From Rotaria sp. Silwood1 (lineage: Eukaryota > Rotifera > Eurotatoria > Philodinida > Philodinidae), in contig CAJNOP010000115.1 of the NCBI GenBank assembly GCA_905250075.1, positions 458,933 to 522,932 of the forward strand: a stretch of 64,000 nucleotides of DNA, in the 5' to 3' direction. Position 1 is the first letter of the stretch. Each line of letters begins with the position of its first letter. Both the position numbers and the translations under genes were made by a program. The notes beneath the pieces were generated by a model. The model did no database searches. It saw only the letters and a program-made list of their open reading frames with translations, and was not told the origin of the DNA. This document shows positions 1 to 13,000 of the stretch, piece by piece.

Positions 1-1793
1 TTGTCTATACCCCCTGATTCTGCTTTGCGGACATTTTACCTTAATTGGTTAAAAAAAGTGTCCGCATTGTAGCTGTAGCCGAATCTTTATAAATAGCTTT
101 TTTCATTTCTTCGACATAAGAAACTAAGAAACTTTTTCCTGAGAGAAATGCTCAATATGATTAAATAAAATATAAAAATCATACATATAGAACATGTTTT
201 TTTTTTCTATACTTCGAAATTGATACGTCCTTTTTATATGTCCGAATTTTTCTCATATGTCAAATTTGAAAGTTGAATTCATTTACTGAAGAATTAAAAA
301 AAAACAGAATTGCCTGCGTAATCAACCTTGTATATATGTTTTGTAGTGTGGGAGCACTGCCTTTTCGCCGAAAATCCGCAATCAAGATTCATCTCGGTGT
401 ATGCAGTAAAGTATATCACTATTTTATGTTATGATACTACTAAAAAGGACGTAAATCAAAACGGATAAGAGAAATTTAAACATTGTTTTTCTACTATTTC
501 CAACTTAATTGAGAAACCGAATGGAATTAATACATATTTTATGTAAGTATATTTATATAAAAGATCCATATTCTATTTCGTATGAATACATTTTTTATTT
601 GCCCAAAATTCTTTCTAAATAGATTATTTAAGAGACACATAATTATTTTGTTTTAGAATGATCTTAAGTATAAATCTTTGCTTCTTGCTATATTGATTTA
701 TTCGTTGGTATCAATAATAACGATGAATATTACTAACATGTGCATCTTTCTTTTAAAATTATATATAACTATTACTGATAAGGTACTTATTGTTTGCATG
801 TCCTCAGTAATAAGTTCAAGTATATAAAGGAAATTATTTTCAATGTAAATTTTAATCATTTGTATAAATTGTTAATTCAGTTGTTTTGAACTTTTGTACT
901 ATGAGACAATGAAAATAGTTATTTACATTCTTATGAATTGTTTTCTACTGTATTAAAATGATTATGAAAATCAAATGTTTTCATTTAAGTCTCCAAATAA
1001 TTACTTGATTGAATTTTTAAAATAATGAAAAATAAAATTTTGTAATTGAATATTATTTAAAAACAAAGTTTTATATTATCAATATACAATAATATATCTC
1101 AATTAGAAAATGTTACTTCCTATTATTTCTTTTTTTGCGTTCTTACTTACAATCCGTATGCTAAATTTTCTGTTTCTCCTACTGATAGAAATTATCGAGA
1201 GTCATAACTATAAACTTATACCTGTTTATAGACTTGTTACATGATCAACTCTGTATGATTCATATGCAATTAGTTACACTTCAATTTTTTAAAATGTTTC
1301 ATCAATTTTCAAAGTTTTGACATCGAAAATTTATTTCAACTGGTTCTTGGTTTCTCCTGTATATTGAATGACTCACAAAGTATTCTTTTTTTTCCAATTG
1401 ACTGTAAGAGAACTGACAGAGAAACACTATGTGAAGGAAGAAAGAATATAGAATGTTTTTTTTTTGTTTTTGTTTTTTTGCTACTAACCATAACACGTCG
1501 CGAACACACATGATTAAATATTGTTTTGTTTGATTCAGGTAAATATCTAGTAGAATAAATGATAGAAATAATGATTGGTAACTCTATAATTCTTCTATAT
1601 AATGAGCTGTAGTTAACGAAATTTTGTAGGTATTATTTATTTGAATAAATAAATATGATTGGAATCAAACGACAACAGAATTTTTCGGAATTTGATGATT
1701 TGCAAATAAAACAATCGCGAAGTAAGCAATTATGATTTTTGAGTAAATTGTTTTTGTTTTAATTGTATTTCATTGTAGTAAAACTTGAGAAAG
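1..1793. other. AT-rich non-coding stretch upstream of the F-box gene
   Basis: No convincing gene is visible on either strand. The only open frame of note (1302-1511, minus) is low-complexity and has no family resemblance. The one structured item is a short inverted repeat at about 31-71, where TGCGGACA and TGTCCGCA face each other across about 24 bases. It could be the remnant of a transposon end cut by the window edge. Confidence 0.6.
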
Positions 1794-3664
1794 ATGAGTA
1801 CGTATGAGTATAAATTTGTAAATAATGTTGTTTTTTTTTTTTTTTATTGAATTCTTTTTCCTATGTTAGCTCATCAAAAATGTATTTGGAAAATTTATCA
1901 AATGAACTTTTCTATGAAATTTTTGATTATCTTAATAGTTGTGATATATATAAAGCATTTTCAAATCTCAATATTCGTTTTCAAAATCTTATATTTTATT
2001 CACCATTTTCACTTAAAATAAATTTTTGTACGCAAACAAAATCAATAATTGCAGATTATTGTCGATATCTTATCATACCAAATACACATCGTATTATTTC
2101 ATTTAATTTAAGAAGTGAATCAGTTATTGATCAATTTTTTAAATATTGTACAATTGATTCATCATTTAATCGACTTGAATCAATTATTCTTCATGGTTTA
2201 ACAGATCGACAACTTCTAACAGTGCTCTTCTATTTAAATTCTCTACCTCGTCTTTTCTCATTGACTATCGATATGGAAGATGATTATTATTATAATCTTG
2301 GTGATACATATCGATTAATTTTTTCATTATCGAAATTAAAATATAATAAAATGTCATTATTTGGTTATGAAGAATTACTTATTGAAATGCCAATTATTCT
2401 CAATGAAAGATTTAGCACAATTGAATATTTAATTATTGATTACAGTTGTACATTAGATCAACTTGATACTTTACTTCGTCATACACCGCGACTTTGCCAT
2501 CTAAGATGTGAGCGACTTGTTGAACCCGATGATAATATTAAACAATACCATTCAATAACAATGTCGCATTTGATATACATTTCTATTGGTGAATGTCAAA
2601 TTGAATTCGATGACTTTGAAAGATTTTTTAAAGAAATATCATTTCAATTAGAAGTATTGTATATATCTATATCTTGGAATATAAGTTATCTTGATGCTAA
2701 TCGATGGGAACACATAATTCAAAAGTATATGCCTCATTTAAAAAATTTTCATTTTACTTATGATCAATATATTGGTGATATTTTGAATACAAATCCAAAT
2801 CATGAATTCATTAATGGATTTATTTCATCATTTTGGCTTGAACGAAAATGGTTCTGTGAATTAAAAATTGATCGTGGAGAAATGGTTTTCTTAATTGAAC
2901 CACACAAGTAATATATAGAGAAAAGATTTTTTTTTACAAAATAACTATTAATTTATCTTGTGTGTGCTTTTCTCTTTAGAAAAGAATGGTCTAAGTTCTA
3001 TGAATTTACTGCAGATGCTACATATTCTAAACACAAATATATACAAAATAATAATATTATTACTCAAAAAAAGACTAACAATTGTTCCATTCAAATGACT
3101 ATCGAAGATTATATGTTGACCGAACAATATCGATCAAACATCAATAAATTGAAACCTACTTTTAGTGCTATTCGATTTACTCATTTAAATATTAATAATA
3201 ATAACATATCTATTAGTATGTTGATAGAAATTTTACGTTTATTACCTAATCTTGAATCATTGAAACTATCATCTTTGTCAATAATTCAATCAACAACTTT
3301 ATCTGTTGAAGATACAAAACAATACGTTTTAGTATCAGTCATGAACCAAATTACTAAAGTTAAACTCAATAAAGTTACTGAAAAAATACAAATACAATTT
3401 CTTATTAATCTTTGTCCACGTATGCAATATCTCGAAGTAGATTGTATGTCATATACAGACCTAGAAATGTTCATGACATTTATTTTGATAAATCAAATTA
3501 CACATATTCCTGATCTTTATTGTTTATGTTTGAATGTTCCAAATGCAAACGATCATATGATTAAAACTATAGCACTGACAATTGAACTAGAGACAATTAT
3601 TGATAATTATAAAATTCAACGTATAGGCAACAAATTTTTCTTCCATTGGAAATTAATGCAATAG
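1794..3664 (+). CDS. F-box protein, bdelloid-type, three exons
   Basis: Proposed exons are 1794-1801, 1870-2907 and 2980-3664. They total 1731 nt in phase and give 576 aa. The second intron (2908-2979, GTAATA...CTTTAG) is well supported, because it removes the stop at 2909 and restores KEWSKFYEF. The first intron (1802-1869) is an inference: it supplies an ATG just upstream and gives MSTSSKMYLENLSNELF. Without it, translation starts at ATG 1880 (570 aa). The N-terminus (YLENLSNELFYEIFDYLNS) is a typical F-box opening. The rest is a degenerate leucine-rich repeat region of about 500 residues, for example LLPNLESLKLSSL. F-box proteins bind Skp1 and present substrates to SCF ubiquitin ligases; the LRR part would choose the substrate. 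Substrate unknown. A diverged copy of its downstream DNA lies at 5.2-5.9 kb. Confidence 0.8.
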
Positions 3665-3822
3665 ATTTTGTTTTATACTAGATTTTCTTTTTGTTTTTTT
3701 TGACAATTCTAATGTAAATAAAATAATCTGATAAATAAAAGTTTTTCTTTTTTTCATGTATATAATAATTCTATAAAAGAAAAATCTATTGATTAGTATT
3801 TACTGTTTTTAATAATGATTAT

Positions 3823-5915
3823 AATTAATGATTTTCAATTTTTCGAATAGTTTTCAATCCAAGTTGATTAACCTTCTTTATCTGGATTAATATTATGATA
3901 TGTTCTATTAGTTCAATCTTGACTACAATGTTGTCTTTTAAGGAAGTAACCTTTGGATATTAAAGATTATTTTTGGTTTTACATTTTCATTCTATTGGTT
4001 TTTTGTGATAAAAAATATTCTGATAAATAATAATTATTTAAGATCTTTCTTACAGAATACAATTCTATTTTGTTTGTCTATAAAGATATGTAAGGGTTAA
4101 AACAACGATGATGTCCTTGTATTCTATACGTGTATTGATTACGTCGTATTAAAACGAAAAACAGAAAAGAGCACAAAATGACGTCTATAAAACAATAATG
4201 AATCAAATATTCGCGACGATAACTATATTTCGTCGTTGAGGTGGTCGATAAAAAAACATTGAAGCATAAAATTGTTTACGAAACCCGTAGGTGGGACGTT
4301 TTGTTTGTATGATTAAGTAATCTTCTATAGTTAAAAAATGCATGATTATTATGGTCAAATACCCACCATATTGTCAATGTATACATTTACCAATACAATA
4401 AAATACAAGTGAAAATATGTATATTGCAATAAACAGAGTCGAGTTCATACATTGAAATGAGACATAATTGTCTTAAGAAATCGACATTCCTAGAGACTAT
4501 ACTTAATTAAGAGTATTCGAAAAAGTGCCTTGCTACTAGTATGTCACAGCAACTTTCAGGTACTCATCCAGGTTAAAAAACTATGATAGTAAAAGATGGT
4601 ACGCAAAAAAAGCAATGACGTATTACGATGACTCAATACTTCAATTACATGCGATGTTATAAGATTCTCGTAAACAACCGTTGAATACGATCATCGTAAA
4701 CAACGTTCGTTACACGATTGTATTTTTTATATTTACAAATTTTTTTAATATTTACATCCATTCCGATGTCACAACAAACAATAATTATTATTTTAAATTA
4801 AATAATAGTTGATCACTTTTCTGTTTATACATATCAACTGTTTCCCTTAAAAAAAAATCCATCAATATGTCATTAAATTATATCTACTAATTTGTTTTGT
4901 TCATTGTGTCATTTAAAACAACAAAAGAAGTTCGAAAACATTCATGTGAATTGTACAGAATAATTTTAAATTTATAATATTAATTTTTTGTTTTAAATGC
5001 ATATGATGTGTTTTTTCAAATACATGCGTTATATAGAGAAAAATATGATATTCTGTTGACCTTCCTCAGTATAATTAGAGGAAATTTTCAAATTACTCAC
5101 ATCAAATATCGTGTTGAGACTTTTTCAGTATATAAATTTGATAGAGATTTCATTTTTTTCGTGTATAATAAATTTATGAACGAACGACCTATTAATTAAT
5201 ATTGATGATTTTCAATTTTTTGATAGTTTTGAACAGTTTTCAATCCGAGATGGTTACATCAACACCTGAAGAAGATTTTGATTATCCAAGTAACTCATGA
5301 TTGTTATCTTTTAAGGATTTAATCTTTGTGTATCAAATATTGTTTTCTTTATAATTTATCGTTGATTTTTCATTTGTATTCTATTTGTTTTTATAATAAA
5401 GAATATTCTGATAAATAAAAATTATTTAAGATCTTTATTGTAGAATACAATCCTAGTTTTTTTTTTATAAAAATATGGAATGATTGAAGCAAAGATGATG
5501 TCCTAATATCTTATACGTGTTTATATTATTTTACCCTCCAGTCGCAAATACAAATGTCTGGCATACAACATTGATTACGTTGCGTTAAAACGAAAAATTA
5601 AAAAAGGGACACAAGAGGATGTCTATGAAGCAATACTGAGTCAAATATTTACAACGGTAACTGTATCTCGTCATCCAGACAATCGATAGAAATACAAAGA
5701 AACATAAAATCATTTATGACATTCATAGTCGTCACTTTTTTGTATGATTCAATAATTTTCTACATCTAAACAGTACTTGATTATTGTTGTAAAATATCCA
5801 TAAAATTGCAAATGTATTTATTTACTAATACGATTAAATATAAATGAAACCATGGATATTATTATAAGCAGACTCGAGTTCACATATTTAAATGAATCAT
5901 AGCTACGTTCAGAAA
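3823..5915 (+). repeat. Diverged direct duplication of non-coding DNA downstream of the F-box gene
   Basis: About 3823-4470 and 5203-5915 are recognisably the same sequence in the same orientation, offset by about 1.38-1.43 kb. Shared landmarks in order are GATTTTCAATTTTT, ATTCTGATAAATAA, TATTTAAGATCTTT, GATGATGTCCT, TTGATTACGT, TTAAAACGAAAAA and GAGTTCA. Small indels and many substitutions separate them. No coding sequence is apparent in either copy. The simplest reading is a tandem duplication of the F-box locus after which the upstream gene copy was lost, leaving only its 3' flank. Confidence 0.7.
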
Positions 5916-8900
5916 CTGACATAGAATTTCAATACATGATGATAATTATAATAACAAATATTTGTTTTTCTTTTTGCTCTTATTTAAATATATGATTGTA
6001 AAATTTTTCGTTTGTTAATTGATCAAGTCAAAATCGATTTTATTCAATTATATATATACTTAAAATTAAATTTTATTAATTATTTTTTCCTGTTTCACCA
6101 ATATCATATCGTATACTATTGTTCATTGATGATAGTAAACGACTTGAGAACAGTAATCATTAGAATAATCAATGATAGATGCAAAATCACTACATTTAGT
6201 AATTATGGCGGACATCCAAAAAAAGAATAATAAAGTAAATGGATCCAATATAAACTCACAAGCTGTATTAAATAGCAAAAATATCAACGTATCAATTTAT
6301 CAGATCACCTATTGTCATACTATACATGTCGCCGACGCTCAATAAAATGGTATCAAAAGTTACTATTTAAATTGGTTTTTAAGACACCAATAGTTGACAA
6401 CTATTTCATATTATAAAAAAAAAGCTGCACAGAAAGCAATGAGACCAGTGTTCTGTTTCACTAAAGCTTTATGTTGGTTGGTTTGTAAAAAAAAACACTA
6501 GCCAACAACAATCAAAAGAGATACTAAGCACTTATGTGATAACTATCTCTAGTATAGTGATCGTTATTATCATATCTTGAAGCCTTGTTGCGTACTCAAG
6601 TGCTGATTTATGGAAAGAAAGTCATTTCCTATCGACAAATCTTGAAGTCTGCGTATGTCAAGAAGGTGAAAAACTCTTCGCCTCGGTGTGCACTATACTA
6701 GCAGTATTTTCAAATGCATTGTATCGAACTAAATGAATAGTTTTGCAGTCTAAAAAAATAACTGACAGAGTTGAATTGATTGTTCTGAACCACGTGCAAT
6801 AGCTACAGAGTCTAAATCAGTTCCAGTTATAAGATGAATTTTTAATGTAGATAGGGCTACAACAACACTTATTAGTCAAATAAGATATGATGCAAAAGCA
6901 ATTGCATAAATGTTGATCCTTATATCTCTTCGATAAATAGGTCATTCGAAGAAAATTCTTTTTATTACTTGATAAGAAACTTTCCTTTTCTATCGAACAA
7001 TGTATGATTTATGTTTGTCACAGATTGATCAACAAAACGTGATGAGAAAAAAAAGAAACACTGATGCAATAAAATTTTCAATTTTTTATACGAATTTATC
7101 AAAAACATCTTGTAGATGATAGTTAATTATTATTAACTGTCGTTTTACAATGGCTTTTTTAATCAGTCGAATTAATTATTATCTAACATGATGTTTCATC
7201 GCATTTGCGAATGTTTGAAAAATATAAATCGTACACTGTTCGATAGAAAAGAAAATTTTCTATTAACTGATAAAAAAAAAATCTTTTTTTTTTCAGGACC
7301 TATTCATCGAAGAGATATAGAAATCAACATTTTGTGTCATTTTTCTGAATCTTACAAAAAGTGCGGATTCTTTTTAAATGTGTTTCTCTTTTCTGCTACA
7401 TTGCCGATTACAATAAAAAAACATAAAAACTTTGAATCTTACTTAATCCAAGTTATTTTGTCTTGATCATTTCAATGAGAAATGCCACATCATAAAATAA
7501 ATGAGTCAAACTCTGGTTTAGACGAAACGGATAAGAGAAGAAAGCATAAAAAATCCGATGGATAGAAAAAAAAAGCAAAATAAAGTATTTTTCAACACGT
7601 TTTTTTTTTGTTCTTCTTTTTAATAAATCATTCTTAAGTTGATTCGCAAAGGAAAAGAACAATCGAGCAATACCTTGAATAAATATAATATGAAGTTTAT
7701 GATTTTTTTGTTTGCAATTTATTTCAATACGAGTTTTCTTTGATGTCGAGATATGTTTTGATTGATAAAATTGTTCAAAAATGTTTAAATATGATAAGAA
7801 TACATAATTAATAACAAATCACTATATTTCAAGGTTAAAACAAAACAAAAAGCATTTTTTCTGCTTCAATTAACACTTTTACATTGGTATGCATTATACA
7901 TTTATTCGCTCGTTATTTAAATTAAGCCAATTTTTTTTCTCAAAAAGAAAAAAAAAAAATTTTGCTTCAGTCTAAGACGATCAGTAAACTAAACAACCTT
8001 TTTCTTTGAATGATGATTGAAGAAAGTTGAGTATTTATTCTTTCTCGATTCAAACATTTACTGATTGTACACTATGTTAATACACTTTTATTAGACTTTG
8101 TGGATTGTTTCATTTCCTCATGCTAATTTCTATGGAGACATGATTAATCATCTTCTCACATATTTACTGCACCCACTACATCCTTGCTCGCTCACACACG
8201 CCTCATTTTGAATGAAAAATTAATGACTCTTATTTTATAAATTAGTGTTAATTATCGAACTTATTATTTCAATGTATATCTTGAAAAAAAAAATCATGCT
8301 ACAAAAAAAATAAAAGGAAATGTATGGGTTATTAGTCATTGGCCCGCATTTGTTGTTTAACAATGCAATGCAATTAGACGTTTTTATTCGAACGATGATC
8401 TCCCTTGAAAACTTTATTACAGTTTTTCATACATCTTAATTTTCATATGCAAATACAAGAAAAAAAAATCTATGAAAACGGCAGAATATTGCAAATGTCA
8501 AACTATTGACAGTCATTTTATATGTCGTTAATGTGTTACACGTGAGCGTGTCCCATAGAATTTAAATAGTATGTAGTATGAAATTACAAAGAGAAAAAAA
8601 AATAGTATGCATGCAAGTCACGACAACGACGACGACAAGAACAGCAAAATGAGGATCAACATATTGACATACACGCACATTCTGTCTTCATTCGTCTTCA
8701 AGATTGACGAACATAAGGTTTGCTATTTCGCTTCACTTCATTGGATTTCACCGGAGTCTATGTAAAAATAAGTATATATTATTGAATACTATAACCTATG
8801 TAAAGATCAAATACATATACATGCTCTAAGAAAAAAGTTTCAAATGTGGGTGGTAAATATCGTTCAACTACATTTGAATGTATTTTATGTTCTGACCACA

Positions 8901-10009
8901 TTTACACATGGCTCAACCATTTTTTTTTCATCCTATCTAATCGAACGAACAAGAATTTATGAAAAAAACATAAAAAAACCAGTCATCTTCACTATAAAAG
9001 TTCTATGTAGAGATGATTAGATGACTTTTATGAATTTCCGCAACGTTACTAAATTTTCCTCTAAGGAACATATAGAAGATAATAGATTGTGTAGAACTCT
9101 TACTTACAAAGATGCTTTTAGAATATGTGTAGATCGATCTATTAAGATTCTGCAACACTCTTGTGAAATTTGTTTACGGAGATTTTGAAAAAAAATTCGT
9201 AGTTGTATGCTTCGGTTAAGTGAATGAATTCTTTGTAAGGAAGACACTGAGAAAAGGCAACTTTTTTCATCTGAAAAAAATTGTCTCACAATAATTTTGG
9301 TATACATCACGTATAAAAACATCATTTTTCATTTTTAAAATATATCAAAAATATTATGGAAAACTTACTTTTTTAAAGAACCTTTTACGAAGCAAGTAAC
9401 TAGTTTTGAAGTTTTTCAATTGGCGTGAAAATATTCTAAAGAGAATCATGACTAGGATGTCTAAGCACGTTTTTAGAAATTCTTGTCTGCTTGAATAGTG
9501 TAGCTTATGAGTGTATATGCATGACTTCTGATAATGAGTTCGCTTGTTTAAATCTGACTATCATTATCTAAGATAATTATGGGATCCATTCGCCTGATTG
9601 ACTAAGAGTATTATAATATGATATCGATGATCAATCAATTCGAAACTGCGATGAATTTTTATTAACGTTCTAAATATGAAACGCTTTTTCATTTAAACAA
9701 TCTTTACATAGAGAATAAGCATGCTTTTCTTATAATTATGCAAAATATTGTTGAAGTCTTCGTTAGTGTAGTTTTGCAAGGTATAAAACCGAATATTTAC
9801 TATTCTAAGAAATTTTCTGCAGATTAAATCGAACCGAATTCACATCCAAATGAATTTTCTATTTTAATTTTTCATCCTAAATCAAATAATAATATCTGAT
9901 CAGAAATTGATATTTTTCAATAGTCATATAAGAATTTGTAAGCTTTATAGAATAAAAAAGTTTTCGCAACAAAAATCGATTATAAACCATTTAATGTATA
10001 TTTTTAGAA
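5916..10009. other. AT-rich intergenic region before the HECT gene
   Basis: No gene supported. Open frames at 6012-6230, 7188-7466, 7453-7662 and 9104-9325 are short, AT-biased and without domain signatures. A potential splice acceptor (TATTTTTAG at about 10007) immediately precedes the ATG of the HECT gene at 10010, so one or more 5' exons of that gene may lie in this interval. Confidence 0.55.
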
Positions 10010-13000
10010 ATGGGCCAACAATTATTCAAAGTTCATTTAGACATAGATGACAATATAGAATTCAATTCAAATACAATCTCATCAATTGCTAGTAACGATG
10101 ATATTAATTTTTTATTCTCATCAAAATTTTCTGATATAAAACTTAATTCAACTGAATTAAATAATGATAATCAAACAACAAATTCACAAACAGAATCCAT
10201 TAAAAAAATTCGAAATGATTTAGGTTTATTAACAAAATTAGTTCAATGGGAAAAGATTAATATGGAAATAAATGACATACTTATGAATAATGTTTTTACT
10301 TTTGTCGTTGATCAAAATAAAAAAGTAATAGAAGAAATGAATAATCGTTTAACATACAAACAATATTTACAAACATCTTTAATAAAAAAACTCAAAAATG
10401 ATAGCTATGAAAATTTATCTATTTTTTCATATTCATTTACTGATTATTCATCAGATAATACAACTACATTTTCTTCTGAGACTGAAGATGAACAAAAAAC
10501 TAAATATCAATTTACACAATTATCTTATTTTGCCATACAATCATTAACATCAGTTTTATTAATACTAATTAAATCAGCTGAAAAAAATGATCCAATAATT
10601 ATACATGAAATATTAACATTAGCAGATCAACTATGTGAACAACTTCCAATAAAATGTTTGTCGTCAACAAATAGTTTTTTATTAAAATCATTAAAACCAT
10701 TGATCGATTATATAGATAAATTATCTTTAATAACAGATCCAATTATTTCAAAACAAGCAATTAAAATTCTACTTCATTTCTCCATTGCAAAAGGTTCTTT
10801 TAAAGATATCTTATCTATATTAACTAAACTAATATTTAATACAACTGATATTTATAATGTTAAAACTTTATTTATACAATTAAATAATGGCCTTACAGAA
10901 ACTCTCAAAGAATGGGAAAAACAAAAACATACTTCAAATAGTGAAGAAAAATCTGATTCTCATATCGAGAATGATGATAATACAATATCCAAAGAAATGA
11001 CAGGTAATCTTCATTTGCATCCCTCTCCTAGTGAAAGTACTAAATGCCAAATTCTTAGATATCAGAGATATTTATCACAACTAAAAATCTGTCACGATAG
11101 AAAAAAACTTTTCGTTGCGACCATAGTATTCATAACAAAAAAATCTTTTAATTTATTGAACTTAAACTCTTATTACTAGTCCTTTCAATAATTACTATTT
11201 GTTAACATTTTTTTTCTTCAACTATCGATGTTGTTTTATCATCATATAAACAAAAAAAAAAATTAGAAAATATTAATGAATTCAAAAGAACTAAAATTTT
11301 TTGAAATTGTAAAAATATTTTTTTTTATGCTGATGATTCTATCACTATATTACAGAATTTTTAATAATTCGAAATTTTTAGAATTTATTTCAATTGATTA
11401 CTTAAAATCCAACGGTACATATCCTAATATAGAATTATTAAATTTAAACGAAGAATTATTTACTGGACAATTTCTTTCATCAATTATTTTATCACATATC
11501 GATATTGAAAATCAAATTAATTCATTAACTAAACAAACAAATCTTAGTTCAATTTCATGTGAATTTCATCCAAATACATTTAAATATTTATTTAATATTA
11601 TTGAACAATTAACAACATCATTATTATTATCATCATCAAATAATACTATTATTCATATTTTAAATATTTGTTTACGATTATTTACAACACATCTACAAAT
11701 ATTATCTGATATTAAAATTGATAATTATATTGATTATGAATTAAAAAAATGGTTTGATTTATTATTAAAATTAGTTTGTAATGAAAATTGTTTCGAATTT
11801 TCATTATGTGAAGAAGCATCAAAAGCTCTTATTAATATTATTCATATACAAATATTATCATTTGATGAAAAATTATTTTTAATGTATAAATATATTAATG
11901 AAAATAAATATTCAATATTAATTAAACAATTTTTAATTGAATTAAATAAAAATGAAATATTATTCGATTGGATTAATATTTTATGTGATGAAAATAAAAA
12001 ATTTTCAATATTACAAATTTTATATTCATTTATTGATTTTTCATTTAATAGAAAAGATGAACAAAAAATTTTATTTGAACAATTAATATTTAAATTTCAA
12101 CAATTTCTATTATTTCGATTAATTGAACAATATGAAAAGAAAATTTTAACTAATAATGAACAATTATCTTCTCTTATAACAGCATATCTTACATATATAT
12201 TTAAATATTGTATTGAAAAAATTTCTTATACTAATAATTTATTCAATTCAATTCTTATTGGATTATGTTTAATGACTAAAACTAATGAAATATTTCTCTA
12301 TGAATCTATTCAAACAATATTTATATCTATTTTACCTTTATTAATTGAATATTATTTAAAAAATCTAGATAATGAATTTATTTGTTTTCTTCTAGGTAGA
12401 ATGACTTATGTTTTACTTATGGGTTTACCAAGAAATTCTCTAGAAATACAATATATAAATCAATTGAATTCACCAATATTTACTGGTGGATATATAACTA
12501 ATAAAAATAATTATTTATTAAATTCTAATTTAGCAATTTATAGTCAATTTCAATTACCATATGATATACAAGATGATAAAAATTTTCTTATGTCAATTTA
12601 TAATAATATTGATGATGGTGAAAAATTAATAATAAAATTAAAAAATTTTACAAAAAATAAACAACAACGTTTTTTACAACAATCAATTATAAGTCAAGCT
12701 AATGATGCATGTGCTGCTGTATTTGCTGTTTATATAAAATATTATCGTCAAATAAATCTTGCAAAATATGAATTATTACAAACAGATCAAATTCAACCAC
12801 ATAAGCAACTTTTAAAAATTTATGAATATGCAAATCATGTTTTAACAATATTTTCTACTGTTAAAGGACAAGGTGGTGATTGTGATGAACTTTTAAAACA
12901 AATTAAAATTAAAACATTATTTCTTTTATTATCAATAAACGAAAGTAATTTAATACCAATAATTAATGAAAATTCATCGTCAATAATCATAGATAAAACA

